64,000 nucleotides of DNA from Pseudactinotalea terrae (GCF_009733845.1 NZ_WNXZ01000001.1:992001-1056000), one strand, 5' to 3'; shown: positions 29,703 through 37,717, numbered from the stretch's first letter. Notes: generated by a model from the sequence alone, not told the origin. Numbers and translations: made by a program.

Positions 29703-29730
29703 AGGCCCCCACCGGTGATGGTTGGGGCCT
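29703..29730. terminator. Hairpin between convergent genes
   Basis: AGGCCCC and GGGGCCT arms extended by ACC/GGT pairing, between the lipoprotein stop (29640) and the metalloprotease-like stop (29743). It could end transcription from both sides. Confidence 0.6.
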
Positions 29731-29742
29731 CTCGCCTGCGTT

Positions 29743-30774
29743 CTAGGGCTTGTGGCCGGCGGCGATAGCGGCCGCGGCGTCACCGCGGGCCCCACCGCAG
29801 GAGGTCGTGTAGTTGTACGTCGAGATGCCCCACCGCTGCGTCACGCAGTCGGCGTTCTGCTCGAGCCCGGAGAACCCGGACCCGCCGTAGATGCGGTTCA
29901 TGTCCGCGGCCAGGGCGTCGACGTTGCCGCCGTAGACCCGGTACTGGATCAGGTGCACGCACTCGTGCGCGATCACGTAGGTGAACCGGGACGAAGGCAT
30001 CGCTGAGCGCAGCAGGATGGTGTTGTGGTACCAGTCGGCCTTGCCGTTGGCCCATCCGCCCAGGCGTGAGTCGTCCCACCGGATGCCGGCCGACCCGCAG
30101 CCGTACCGGGACAGCACCGCGCGGGCCTGGTCGGTCTTGCCGCCGGTGCTCGCGCTGCTGGTCGAGCTCGACGAACCGCCGCTCCCGGAGCCGCTGGTCG
30201 AGGTGGACTCGGTGCGCTGCTGCGCGCGTCGTTGCCGCTCCAGCTCCGCCTGCCGCGCCCGCTCGGCCGCTGCCTTGGCCCGTTCAGCGGCCAGACGCTC
30301 CTGCTCGGCCGTCCAGTCCGCGTGGGACTTCTCAACCGCTGCGACCTCGGCGTCGACACCGTACTGGAGGGCACGCAGCTGGGCCGGCAGCGCCTGCGGC
30401 ACCGCCTCCGCAGCGTCTCGCAGCATGGCCTCCAGAGCGGCGGTATGCGCGTCGTCGGTGACCTTGCCCACGGCTGCCTCCAGGACCGCACGAGCCGCCA
30501 GCACACCCTTCGCGGTGTCGGCGCGGTGTCGCTGGAGGTTGTGCTGGATGCCGGCACGGTTGACCGCGACGGCACGGCCGGTCACGAACGCCTCATCGGC
30601 GGCGGCTGAACGGGCATCGGCCAAGACCCGGGCGTGCGCCTGGGCGGCCAGCTGCTCCTGCTCACGATGCTCGGCGAGCTGGACCAGCCCGATCGTCACC
30701 ACCAGGGCGAACGCGAGTACGGCGCCGAGGATGATGTGCAACCTCCGCGATCGGCGGAGACCAGTGGTGCTCAC
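29743..30774 (-). CDS. Membrane-anchored, secreted protein with HExxH motif
   Basis: 343 aa. N-terminal transmembrane anchor (RLHIILGAVLAFALVVTIGL), long coiled coil (about 40-190) ending in RQAELERQRRAQQR, a Ser/Gly-rich linker, then a C-terminal domain with VIAHECVHLIQYRVYGG and a downstream EQNADCVTQRWG. HExxH plus a later Glu fits a zinc peptidase fold of secreted type. The GTG at 30774 lies just after the redoxin gene, so it is probably co-transcribed. Target may be the cell wall or a surface protein. Confidence 0.7.
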   Translation of the reverse strand: MSTTGLRRSRRLHIILGAVLAFALVVTIGLVQLAEHREQEQLAAQAHARVLADARSAAADEAFVTGRAVAVNRAGIQHNLQRHRADTAKGVLAARAVLEAAVGKVTDDAHTAALEAMLRDAAEAVPQALPAQLRALQYGVDAEVAAVEKSHADWTAEQERLAAERAKAAAERARQAELERQRRAQQRTESTSTSGSGSGGSSSSTSSASTGGKTDQARAVLSRYGCGSAGIRWDDSRLGGWANGKADWYHNTILLRSAMPSSRFTYVIAHECVHLIQYRVYGGNVDALAADMNRIYGGSGFSGLEQNADCVTQRWGISTYNYTTSCGGARGDAAAAIAAGHKP

Positions 30775-30786
30775 GTGCGTGCCTTC

Positions 30787-31038
30787 CTAGGCCGGGGACG
30801 GCTGGGCGAGCTTGACGCTCAGCGCCTTGATGAGGTCGGGACGGAACCCCGACCAGTGCTCCTCGCCGGCCACGACCACCGGTGCCTGCTGGTGACCCAG
30901 GGAGCGGACGTAGTCGAGCGCGGCGGCGTCCCGGGAGATGTCGACGACCTCGTGCTCGAGGCCGAACTTGTTCAGCGCGCGGTAGGTCGCCACGCACTGC
31001 ACGCAGTCGGGCTTGGAGTAGACGGTCATGGCGGGCAT
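30787..31038 (-). CDS. NrdH-type glutaredoxin-like redoxin
   Basis: 83 aa thioredoxin-fold protein with active site CVQC in MTVYSKPDCVQCVATYRAL, as in NrdH, which donates electrons to class Ib ribonucleotide reductase. Ends with GFRPDLIKAL, typical of the family. The ATG at 31038 follows AAGGAG. No ribonucleotide reductase is in the window, so it may work with the host enzyme to support dNTP supply. Confidence 0.88.
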   Translation of the reverse strand: MPAMTVYSKPDCVQCVATYRALNKFGLEHEVVDISRDAAALDYVRSLGHQQAPVVVAGEEHWSGFRPDLIKALSVKLAQPSPA

Positions 31039-31090
31039 GCGGAAGCTCTCCTTCGGGAAGGGATGTAAGGGGTCCTGCGGGGGTGAGAAG

Positions 31091-31105
31091 TACATGTGCG
31101 GGCAC
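31091..31105 (-). promoter_or_regulatory. Class A box variant (GTGCCCGCACATGTA) before redoxin gene
   Basis: One extra C in the centre of the core; 52 bp before the start at 31038. Confidence 0.58.
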
Positions 31106-31167
31106 CGAGCGTGCTGGCCCACCTGCGGCAGCACCACGGGTGCCGGCGGCCCAGGCCAGGGCGGGGG

Positions 31168-32178
31168 TCAGCAGGCGAGCTGGCGCGGCGCCAACATCTC
31201 CTCCACGATCGTGCGGGCACGAACCCGGTGCGCGGACGGGGCGAGGCCCGCGTCGTGGTGGCGGCGTGCCATGACAGCCAGGGCGTCGGCGATCTCGTTC
31301 AGCGGGTCGCCGCGGTGACCCTTGACCCACTCCAGCCGGACCTGACCCCGCAGCCGGCTGTCAGCGATGGTGCGCTGGTAGCGGCGAGCCAAGGCGGAGC
31401 GGGCGTCGATCTGACCTTCCAGCGCGGACCGAGCCATGCTCAGCGCGTCCTGGGAGTCGGTCTTGACCAGCACCCGGCCGCGGTGACGGTGATGGGCTTC
31501 CAGTGCCATCGCGACGGCGGCGAGCTCGGCGGTGGAGATGTCGGCGGTCTCGATCACCTCGGTGGCGAACACCCCGTCCTGACGGACCCAGGCGGCGGCG
31601 GCCGGTGCGGTGCCGCGACGTGCGGAGGTATCGGTGGCGACCACAACCTCCCGGCCGGCCTCGGCAGCCTCCCGGTCGGCTTCGACGTTCACCTGACCGG
31701 CGAGCAGCGCGGCGTACATGGCGTCGGCGTCCGCGACCGCTCTGTCCACGGCAGGCAGTCGCACGAGCGCGTTGGAGGGCAGCACCTGGGCCGGGCCGAG
31801 CTGGTCGGCAAGCTCAGCGGTGACCGCCCGCAGGGTGGCGTTGGGGACCGCCAGCTCGATGAACCCCGCCGCCGTGGCGGCAGCGGCCTGACGTAGCTGC
31901 GGGGCGATCTCGGGCAGCACCTGAACGGCGGCGAGGCTGAACGCGGCACCGGGGGCGAGCTCGCCGTCGTGGGGCAGGTCGTCGATGCGTCCGCTGGTGC
32001 ACCTGACCTGCTGGCCGTCATCAATGCACAGCGTCCACAGCAGGACCTGGTCGAAGGCCACACGCATGACCAGCGCCGCCAGCGGTGGGCGCGCCACCGG
32101 GGCGACCGGGGCGGCCAGCGGGCGGCGCACGACGCGCGCCAGACCCAACGGTGTCGGGGGCAGGGGTGGGGTGCTCAT
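31168..32178 (-). CDS. RNase H-fold protein with N-terminal extension
   Basis: 336 aa. The C-terminal half is an RNase H domain with the catalytic acids in VVVATDTSA, STAELAAVAMAL, VKTDSQDAL and WVKGHRGDPLNEIADALA. It should degrade RNA in RNA-DNA hybrids. The N-terminal 190 residues are Ala-rich and unrecognised. No box of either class directly upstream; it follows the exonuclease gene and may be read from that promoter. Start chosen at the ATG at 32178; a longer in-frame start exists. Confidence 0.85.
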   Translation of the reverse strand: MSTPPLPPTPLGLARVVRRPLAAPVAPVARPPLAALVMRVAFDQVLLWTLCIDDGQQVRCTSGRIDDLPHDGELAPGAAFSLAAVQVLPEIAPQLRQAAAATAAGFIELAVPNATLRAVTAELADQLGPAQVLPSNALVRLPAVDRAVADADAMYAALLAGQVNVEADREAAEAGREVVVATDTSARRGTAPAAAAWVRQDGVFATEVIETADISTAELAAVAMALEAHHRHRGRVLVKTDSQDALSMARSALEGQIDARSALARRYQRTIADSRLRGQVRLEWVKGHRGDPLNEIADALAVMARRHHDAGLAPSAHRVRARTIVEEMLAPRQLAC

Positions 32179-32227
32179 GGTGGGTTCTCGTCGGCGAAGC
32201 CAGTCCGGGTGCGGGCGCAATCGGGGT

Positions 32228-32245
32228 CTCACGCAGCTGCGTGAG
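32228..32245. repeat. Perfect 18-bp palindrome
   Basis: CTCACGCAGCTGCGTGAG between the exonuclease stop and the RNase H start. Possibly an operator or an attenuating hairpin. Confidence 0.45.
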
Positions 32246-32275
32246 GCTCACGGGTGGTCCGGCCCGGGTCGAAGC

Positions 32276-33196
32276 TCAGCTGCCAACCGGGCTCGGCTCG
32301 TCGGCGCCCACAACGGTCAGACCCCACCGGTGCAGCTGTCGGTGGTTGATGCCTCCGGAGCCGTACTGGCTCCACAGCCAGTCGTCCTTGGGGGTGCCGT
32401 AGGCGTGCAGGTGGGACTCGAGGAAGACCACCATGAAGGAGTCGGGCTGGTCCCGCTGCCCCTGCAGGGCGGCGGTCACCTGCACCTGGTCCGGGCCGCA
32501 CGTCCAGGACTTCCACTTCATCGCGGCGGTGTCCACCACGTGCCCGGCGTCGGCCAGCTGGTCGCGGACGGCCCCGGTCAGCAACCGGTGTGCGAACCAG
32601 TCGGCCATCGGGTCGGACCGCTTGACCAGGCCCTCGTGCATGCGCTCGCGCAGCCAGCGGGCCTCGGCCAGCGACTCGCGGATGTCGTCCATGGCGGCGT
32701 GCCGCTTGCGCTTGGGGTAGAAGTCCTCTTCGTACCACCACTGCACGGCACCGGCGACCGAGGACATGTCACCCATGCGGTAGTGCAGGAAGGCGTAGCT
32801 CTGCGGCAGGTGAGCCTCGATGAAGTTCAGGTCCAGGCGGACGCTGTTGCCGGCCAGCCGGGCGGTGCGCGGGTCGGTGATGTGGCGCTGCAGGTAGGCG
32901 AGCACCTCGGTGTCGATGACCTCCAGCGGCTTGGCGATCGCCGGGTCGCTGACCTTGTCCCACAGGCCGGTCTCGGTGTGCATCTGCTGCACGAACGGGA
33001 CCGCACGTTCCCGGGCCGCGGCCACCGTCTGCGGGTCGTGGTAGACGACGGCCTGGTAGCCCTCGCCGTCCAGCAGGTTCAGGTGCACGTCGGTCACCAG
33101 GACCGCGACCTCGAGCAGCAGGTCGGTGGCGTAGTCCAGGCCGGTCGTCTCGGTGTCCGTCCAGGCCAACGCCTTCTCGGGGTACTTCATGCTCAC
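32276..33196 (-). CDS. DEDDh 3'-5' exonuclease (oligoribonuclease/DnaQ-like)
   Basis: 306 aa. Exonuclease motifs: Exo I WTDTETTGLDY, Exo II GNSVRLDLNFIEAHLP and Exo III HAAMDDIRESLAEARW, the arrangement of oligoribonuclease (Orn). It is longer than Orn (about 200 aa) by a C-terminal domain with GLTVVGADEP near its end. Possible roles are nanoRNA turnover or proofreading for the element's DnaE. The GTG at 33196 has AGGTGAG upstream; the class A box lies 50 bp further. Confidence 0.85.
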   Translation of the reverse strand: MSMKYPEKALAWTDTETTGLDYATDLLLEVAVLVTDVHLNLLDGEGYQAVVYHDPQTVAAARERAVPFVQQMHTETGLWDKVSDPAIAKPLEVIDTEVLAYLQRHITDPRTARLAGNSVRLDLNFIEAHLPQSYAFLHYRMGDMSSVAGAVQWWYEEDFYPKRKRHAAMDDIRESLAEARWLRERMHEGLVKRSDPMADWFAHRLLTGAVRDQLADAGHVVDTAAMKWKSWTCGPDQVQVTAALQGQRDQPDSFMVVFLESHLHAYGTPKDDWLWSQYGSGGINHRQLHRWGLTVVGADEPSPVGS

Positions 33197-33246
33197 GGGT
33201 CGCTCACCTCAACGGTCGGGGTGGGCGCGGCTCGCGCCCTCCTCTT

Positions 33247-33260
33247 GCGTATGTGCGGCA
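33247..33260 (-). promoter_or_regulatory. Class A box (CTGCCGCACATACG) before exonuclease gene
   Basis: Core TGCCGCACATA intact, 50 bp before the start at 33196. Confidence 0.62.
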
Positions 33261-33320
33261 GCCCGAGGGTCGTGGGTTCGAGCCTCGCGGGCGTCGTGCT
33301 GAGGTGCCAGCATTGGGCTC

Positions 33321-33566
33321 GTGGCGCGCGCGTGGTACGACGGTCAGGAACAGCTCCTGAACATGCTCCCGGTGCCGCCCCGGTACACCGAAGCCGGGTG
33401 GCCCTCGATCCCTGTGCGCGCTCGGCTCGAGTGGGAGTCGGGCGTCGTGGTCGTCGACACCGTCGCCGAGGCGTGGACCCGCGACGCGGTGCTTGTCGAG
33501 CAGCTGGACCCCCGCTCCCCGTTCCGAGGGGTGTGGGTCCCGGCGCGGGACGTCGCCCGGCGGTGA
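33321..33566 (+). CDS. Small protein of unknown function
   Basis: 81 aa, GTG start. Predicted beta-rich (PVRARLEWESGVVVVDTVAEAW, then FRGVWVPARDVARR), possibly a small barrel. It stands alone on the plus strand between two minus-strand operons and has no class A or B box and only a weak ribosome site, so it could be spurious. Confidence 0.5.
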   Translation: MARAWYDGQEQLLNMLPVPPRYTEAGWPSIPVRARLEWESGVVVVDTVAEAWTRDAVLVEQLDPRSPFRGVWVPARDVARR

Positions 33567-33593
33567 GCGCAGAACTCGCTGCTCCGGAGCCAA

Positions 33594-34433
33594 CTAGAGC
33601 TGCAACGTGTCGCTGCTCTCGGCCGGCGTCCGTTCAGGCCCCCGGACGAACAGGTGCACCTGCCCCAGGCCACCCAGGCCCTCGACCAGGCGGGTGCCCT
33701 TGGTGCCGGCGCCCATACGGTCGGTCTTGCGGACCGGGGATCCGTCGGCCACCAGGGCGGCCAGGTCGTCGACGAACATGTCGACCTGGGCCAGGCTGCG
33801 GGTCTTGGTCGAGTCGGCGTACAGGACGATGCTGTTCGGGGTGTCCTGTTCCGGGGTGGGCAGCGGCTCACCACCGGTGGTGGCCCACCCGTACCCGACC
33901 AGGCCGGCCAGGTGCTGTGCTTCCTGCTCAGTGAGGCCGCGACCGACCTGCACCCGGAGCGCGTCGAACTGTGCCGGCAGCTGCTCCGGCTCCTCGATCC
34001 GGTCGAACGTCCCCCAGCCGGGGACCTCCACCTGGTCGGCGACCGCGGTCTCGGCGTACTGGGCGGCGGCAGCTTCCCGCAGCGTCTTGTCTGCCGCCTC
34101 CAGGGCACGCTCCGCGTCGCGGTAGGTGTCGTGCGCGTTCTCGTGCCGTTCCTCGGCGTGCGCAAGGAGGTCGCCGGACCGGTCGAGCTCGGCGCGTGCG
34201 GCGGCATGGCGTTCCACGGCCGCCGTGTGTGCGGCCTGCGCGCGTTCGAACGCCGACGGGCTCGCGGGGGTGCCGCTGCGGGCCAGGTCAGCCTCGACGA
34301 GCTCACGCACCTGCGGGGACAGCGCAGCCAGCGACACCGCGGTCTCGGGGCGGGACTGGACGGCGAACTGGCCGCCACCGCTCACCCCGGGCTGGACGCG
34401 GCGGACACGGGTCTCATCGAACGTGGTCGTCAT
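33594..34433 (-). CDS. Coiled-coil protein with N-terminal GGQFA peptide
   Basis: 279 aa, unknown. The N-terminus RRVQPGVSGGGQFAVQSRPE continues into TAVSL and matches the peptide shared by three other element proteins. Residues 50-125 form a strong coiled coil (AERHAAARAELDRSGDLLAH type); the C-terminal part is mixed alpha/beta. The ATG at 34433 lies exactly 6 nt after a class A box, so it is probably leaderless. Confidence 0.75.
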   Translation of the reverse strand: MTTTFDETRVRRVQPGVSGGGQFAVQSRPETAVSLAALSPQVRELVEADLARSGTPASPSAFERAQAAHTAAVERHAAARAELDRSGDLLAHAEERHENAHDTYRDAERALEAADKTLREAAAAQYAETAVADQVEVPGWGTFDRIEEPEQLPAQFDALRVQVGRGLTEQEAQHLAGLVGYGWATTGGEPLPTPEQDTPNSIVLYADSTKTRSLAQVDMFVDDLAALVADGSPVRKTDRMGAGTKGTRLVEGLGGLGQVHLFVRGPERTPAESSDTLQL

Positions 34434-34439
34434 GCCAGG

Positions 34440-34454
34440 TAGATGTGCGGGCAC
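34440..34454 (-). promoter_or_regulatory. Class A box (GTGCCCGCACATCTA) before 34433 gene
   Basis: CATCTA followed by 6 nt and the ATG; the same spacing as at 19904, 43886 and 58348. Confidence 0.7.
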
Positions 34455-34474
34455 CCGCTGCCCGGGCCTGGGTG

Positions 34475-34519
34475 GAGCCGCGAGGCGAAGGACCCTGTCG
34501 TCACCTCGCCTCGCGGCTC
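34475..34519 (-). terminator. 14-bp perfect hairpin between two class A boxes
   Basis: GAGCCGCGAGGCGA and its exact complement around a 17-nt loop. It lies between the boxes at 34440 and 34529 and could end the HNH operon or a very short RNA from the 34529 box. Confidence 0.6.
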
Positions 34520-34528
34520 GTTGCCCGG

Positions 34529-34542
34529 TAGATGTGCGGCGC
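34529..34542 (-). promoter_or_regulatory. Class A box (GCGCCGCACATCTA) without an adjacent start codon
   Basis: It lies between the HNH stop (34560) and a strong hairpin (34475-34519), so no protein can be made from it before the hairpin. Confidence 0.55.
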
Positions 34543-34559
34543 GTCCCACACGCCTCGGT

Positions 34560-35015
34560 TCAGACCGCCAGGGCGAGCCGCGGCAGCGAGGCCGGCTCGG
34601 CCGGCTTGACCCGCAGCGTCCAACCGAGCTCGGCCAGCGACCGGTCGGCCTTGCACTGGTTGCACCGGCGGCACGCCGTCACGCAGTTCGTCCAGGACGT
34701 GGCACCACCCCGCGACTGCGGGACGACGTGGTCGATCGTGTCGCCGGGCTTGCCGCAGTACACGCACCGGTAGCCGTCGCGGACCTTGACGCCCTCACGG
34801 GAGAACACCATCCGCCCGGTGCGCCGGTACTTCCACGCCATCTTGACGTACCGGACCAGCCGCAGCACCCGCGGCCGCGGGAACGGCCCGAACATCGAGT
34901 CCTCGTCGGCCTCGTGGACCTCGGCGACCCCTCGCAGCAGCATCTTGACGGCGTGCTGGAGGGAGACGCGGTGCATCGGCTCGAAGCCGGCGTTGAGCAC
35001 CAGGACCGTGGTCAC
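34560..35015 (-). CDS. HNH endonuclease
   Basis: 151 aa, a common phage/actinobacterial HNH family. N-terminal MTTVLVLNAGFEPMHRVSLQ, then a zinc-stabilised HNH: CVYCGKPGDTIDHVVPQSRGG with NCVTACRRCNQCKADRSL. Probably nicks or cleaves DNA. It lies at the left border of the RNA-gene block. The GTG at 35015 follows AAGGAG; the class A box is about 70 bp upstream. Confidence 0.88.
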   Translation of the reverse strand: MTTVLVLNAGFEPMHRVSLQHAVKMLLRGVAEVHEADEDSMFGPFPRPRVLRLVRYVKMAWKYRRTGRMVFSREGVKVRDGYRCVYCGKPGDTIDHVVPQSRGGATSWTNCVTACRRCNQCKADRSLAELGWTLRVKPAEPASLPRLALAV

Positions 35016-35083
35016 GGTCGTCTCCTTCCTGCAAGCCGTGGTGGCCTGCTCTCGTGCCCGCGTGCGCGAGCTGCTGCTGCTGT

Positions 35084-35097
35084 GAAGATGTGCGGGG
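35084..35097 (-). promoter_or_regulatory. Class A box variant (CCCCGCACATCTTC) before HNH gene
   Basis: CCGCACATCT core kept; it directly joins the 29-bp inverted repeat at 35097-35125. Confidence 0.52.
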
Positions 35098-35125
35098 AGA
35101 ACAGCACGGCGGATGAGAAGTAGGC
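35097..35125. repeat. 29-bp inverted repeat, left copy
   Basis: Matches the reverse complement of 42690-42718 with two mismatches. The two copies enclose nearly the whole tRNA array. Confidence 0.75.
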
Positions 35126-35138
35126 GGGTCGGCCCTGG

Positions 35139-35212
35139 TCGGGATGGCGGGACTCGAACCCGCGGCCCCTCGGCCCCCAGCCGAGTGCGCTACCAAGCTG
35201 CGCCACATCCCG
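35139..35212 (-). tRNA. tRNA-Pro(GGG)
   Basis: Cloverleaf with 7-bp acceptor (CGGGATG), anticodon loop CTGGGGG, T-arm GCGGGTTCGAGTCCCGC, encoded CCA. Confidence 0.93.
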
Positions 35213-35245
35213 TTGGCGGCCCGCCGCACGTGACGGCGGGCCTGG

Positions 35246-35319
35246 TCGGACTGGCGGGAGTTGAACCCGCGACCTCTCGCTCCCGAAGCGAGCGCGCTAC
35301 CAAGCTGCGCCACAGTCCG
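35246..35319 (-). tRNA. tRNA-Pro(CGG)
   Basis: Acceptor CGGACTG, anticodon loop TTCGGGA, encoded CCA; sequence similar to tRNA-Pro(GGG). Confidence 0.93.
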
Positions 35320-35338
35320 CTGTGCCTCTCGGCACGAG

Positions 35339-35412
35339 CTCGGGGTGCAGGGATCGAACCTGCGTAGGCGAGATTCAGAGTCTCGTTGGCGAGCCAGCAC
35401 ACCAACCCCCGA
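35339..35412 (-). tRNA. tRNA-Gln(CTG), divergent copy
   Basis: Anticodon loop CTCTGAA; U1-A72 pair and G73 agree with Gln identity. The seventh acceptor pair is mismatched. One of two Gln(CTG) genes in the array. Confidence 0.78.
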
Positions 35413-35501
35413 TCGCTCGCGGTTTGCTCGACGACCATGTCGTCACCGGCTCGGTGGCCGGAGGGTCAGCCCTTGCGGGCTCCGCGAATCCCTATGCTCT
35501 G

Positions 35502-36728
35502 TCAGCCCTTCACGCACACGATGGTGCGCAGCCGGGCGACGACCTCGACCAGGTCGACCTGGGCCTCGATGATCGACTCGAGGTCCTTGTACGCGCCGGG
35601 GATCTCATCCAGCACGCCGCCGTCCTTGCGGCACTCCACGCCCGCGGTCTGCGCCGCCAGGTCCTCCAGGCTGAATCGCCGCTTGGCCTCACCGCGCGAC
35701 ATCCGCCGGCCGGCGCCGTGTGACGCTGACCAGTACGACTCCGGGTTGCCCCGGCCCCGCACGATGAAGGACCCGGTGCCCATCGACCCCGGGATCAGCC
35801 CCAGGTCGCCGCGGCCGGCGCGGATGGCGCCCTTGCGGGTCACGATCAGCTCCTGGCCCTCGATCTGCTCGGTCGCCACATAGTTGTGGTGAACGTTGGC
35901 GACCTCCTCGAAGGTGATGTCCCGGTCCGGGAAGGTGGCTCGGACCGCGTCGACGAACAGCGTCATCATCACCGCGCGGGAGCGGGCCGCGTACTCCTGC
36001 GCCCAGGTCAAGTCGCGCAGGTAGGCATCCATCTGCGGTGTCCCGGCCAGCAGCACCGCCAGGTCACGGTCGACGATGCCCTGGTTGTGCGGCAGGTCCT
36101 TGGCGATGGCGACGTGCACCTCGGCCAGCGACTTGCCGATGTTGCGTGAGCCGGAGTGCAGCTGCAGCCACACCTGGTCGTCCTGGTCCAGGCACACCTC
36201 GAGGAAGTGGTTGCCGCCGCCCAAGGTGCCGAGCTGGCGGCGCGCTCGACCCTCCAGGTCACGCACCTGTGGGGTGAGCCGGTCGAACGCGTCCCAGAAC
36301 CGGTCGGTGCCGCGCAGCACCTCCGCGGTATGGGCCCTGTCAGACAGGGGCCGCAGCCGACGCAGGTCGACCGGGTCGTCGTGGGAGTTGAACCCGACCG
36401 GGATGCGTGTCTCGACCGCGGTGCGCAGCCCGTGCAGGTCCTCGGGCAGGTCGGCGGCGCTCAGGGACGTCCGCACGCCGATCATGCCGCAGCCGATGTC
36501 GACGCCGACCGCGTTCGGGGAGACGGCGTCCCGCATGGCGATGACCGACCCGATGGTGGCGCCCTTGCCCAGGTGCACATCGGGCATGACACGTACCCCG
36601 TGCACCCACGGCAGTGCGGCGATGTTGCGCAGCTGGGCCAGGGCGGCCGGCTCGACGTCGTGCTCGTGCGCCCACATCAGGGTGCTCGCCTTCGCGCCGC
36701 TCAGCGGCACCGGGTAGTGCTCGTGCAT
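35502..36728 (-). CDS. rtcB: RNA-splicing ligase RtcB
   Basis: 408 aa GTP/Mn-dependent ligase joining 2',3'-cyclic-phosphate and 5'-OH RNA ends, as made by anticodon nucleases. Motifs: MPDVHLGKGATIGSV, VDIGCGMIGVRT with the metal-binding Cys, LGTLGGGNHFLEV, LQLHSGSRNIG, and the SASHGAGRRMSR region with the guanylylated His. The ATG at 36728 follows GGAGGC; the reading frame upstream runs through tRNA genes and is not used. Its place inside a tRNA array suggests repair of cut tRNAs. Confidence 0.95.
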   Translation of the reverse strand: MHEHYPVPLSGAKASTLMWAHEHDVEPAALAQLRNIAALPWVHGVRVMPDVHLGKGATIGSVIAMRDAVSPNAVGVDIGCGMIGVRTSLSAADLPEDLHGLRTAVETRIPVGFNSHDDPVDLRRLRPLSDRAHTAEVLRGTDRFWDAFDRLTPQVRDLEGRARRQLGTLGGGNHFLEVCLDQDDQVWLQLHSGSRNIGKSLAEVHVAIAKDLPHNQGIVDRDLAVLLAGTPQMDAYLRDLTWAQEYAARSRAVMMTLFVDAVRATFPDRDITFEEVANVHHNYVATEQIEGQELIVTRKGAIRAGRGDLGLIPGSMGTGSFIVRGRGNPESYWSASHGAGRRMSRGEAKRRFSLEDLAAQTAGVECRKDGGVLDEIPGAYKDLESIIEAQVDLVEVVARLRTIVCVKG

Positions 36729-36776
36729 GGTGGTGCCTCCTGGTGTCGGTGCGCGCGCGGGGTGCGCTCGCTCTTC

Positions 36777-36790
36777 ATGATGTGCGGCGC
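36777..36790 (-). promoter_or_regulatory. Class A box (GCGCCGCACATCAT) before rtcB
   Basis: 49 bp before the rtcB start, between rtcB and tRNA-Gly(TCC). Confidence 0.6.
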
Positions 36791-36803
36791 TGCGGCCGCG
36801 TGG

Positions 36804-36876
36804 AGCGGATGGCGGGAGTCGAACCCGCGCCCGTCCGGGTGGAAGCCGGATGCTCGGCCTGCTGAGCTTCATCCGC
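36804..36876 (-). tRNA. tRNA-Gly(TCC)
   Basis: Acceptor GCGGATG, anticodon loop CTTCCAC, encoded CCA. Confidence 0.92.
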
Positions 36877-36904
36877 GAGGCGGCACCGCTGCGGTGCCGC
36901 TCAG

Positions 36905-36976
36905 ACGTACTGGCGGGACTCGAACCCGCGTCTCCGGTTTTGCAGACCGGCGCCTCGACCACTCGGCCACAGCACG
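36905..36976 (-). tRNA. tRNA-Cys(GCA)
   Basis: Acceptor CGTGCTG, anticodon loop CTGCAAA, U73 as expected for Cys; no CCA. Confidence 0.92.
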
Positions 36977-37013
36977 CAGCGGTCCGGCCACAGGTCGCGG
37001 CCGGACCGGTGTG

Positions 37014-37340
37014 TCAGTCGACGCCGCAGCCCTCGCACAGGCAGAAGATCAGCGGGTCGGGCATGACGTCGGCGAGCACCGGCCCGGTGGTGCGGTACTC
37101 GCGTGCGGCCGCACGCAGGCGGTCGCGGACAGCGGCGCGCCGCTCGATGACGGCAGAACCGCGGCGGGTCCACGGCTGGGAGGACGCCCAGCGGGCGACC
37201 ACACCCGGGCAGCCGACCTGGTCGCAGCTGATGCTGCCGACACGGGGAACCCAGTGGCCGTAGCGGTGGGGAACGAGCGTGCCGGGGTCGGCGCGCTGCT
37301 GCTCGACGTGAGCCGGGACGTGTGCGTGAGTGCGGGACAT
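37014..37340 (-). CDS. Small Cys-containing protein inside the tRNA array
   Basis: 108 aa, unknown. Basic, with VGSISCDQVGCPGVVARWAS and a C-terminal LIFCLCEGCGVD that could bind a metal with the first Cys pair. A central Arg-rich helix (AVRDRLRAAAREY) might contact RNA. Position between tRNA-Cys and tRNA-His suggests a link to the array but proves nothing. The ATG at 37340 is preferred over upstream options. Confidence 0.65.
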   Translation of the reverse strand: MSRTHAHVPAHVEQQRADPGTLVPHRYGHWVPRVGSISCDQVGCPGVVARWASSQPWTRRGSAVIERRAAVRDRLRAAAREYRTTGPVLADVMPDPLIFCLCEGCGVD

Positions 37341-37452
37341 GATGGCCCGTCTCCTTCTGCACACCGGTGGCGGCGGGATGCCGCACGGGGTGTCGGTGCG
37401 CGTCTACCTCATGGCGACCGCCTCCTCTCGGGTCGTGCAGCGGGCAAGTGGG

Positions 37453-37527
37453 GTGTCCGACGGGATTTGAACCCGCGACCTCCTGGACCACAACCAGGCG
37501 CTCTTCACCAGACCGAGCTCCGGACAC
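37453..37527 (-). tRNA. tRNA-His(GTG)
   Basis: Anticodon loop TTGTGGT; encoded G-1 opposite C73, the His identity feature. Confidence 0.93.
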
Positions 37528-37529
37528 AG

Positions 37530-37602
37530 TGCACGCGGCAGGGATCGAACCTGCGGCCGCCCGCGTGTGAAACGGGTGCTCTACCGCTGAGCTACACGTG
37601 CG
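37530..37602 (-). tRNA. tRNA-Val(CAC)
   Basis: Acceptor GCACGTG, anticodon loop TTCACAC, 2 bp from tRNA-His. Confidence 0.92.
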
Positions 37603-37645
37603 TGGACGGCTGACGCGCCGCCGGGCGACCCGCGAACGGGCAACG

Positions 37646-37717
37646 CTCCCCACCCAGGACTCGAACCTGGACTACCCGGGCCAGAACCGGGCGGGCTGCC
37701 AACTACCCCAGCGAGGA
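37646..37717 (-). tRNA. tRNA-Gln(CTG)
   Basis: Acceptor TCCTCGC with U1-A72 and G73 (Gln type), anticodon loop TTCTGGC. Confidence 0.9.

Noticed and set aside
35012-35500. Several short ORFs across the tRNA genes
   Set aside because: They contain recurring peptides such as translated T-arms (GFESR, GSNPR); they are tRNA sequence read as protein.
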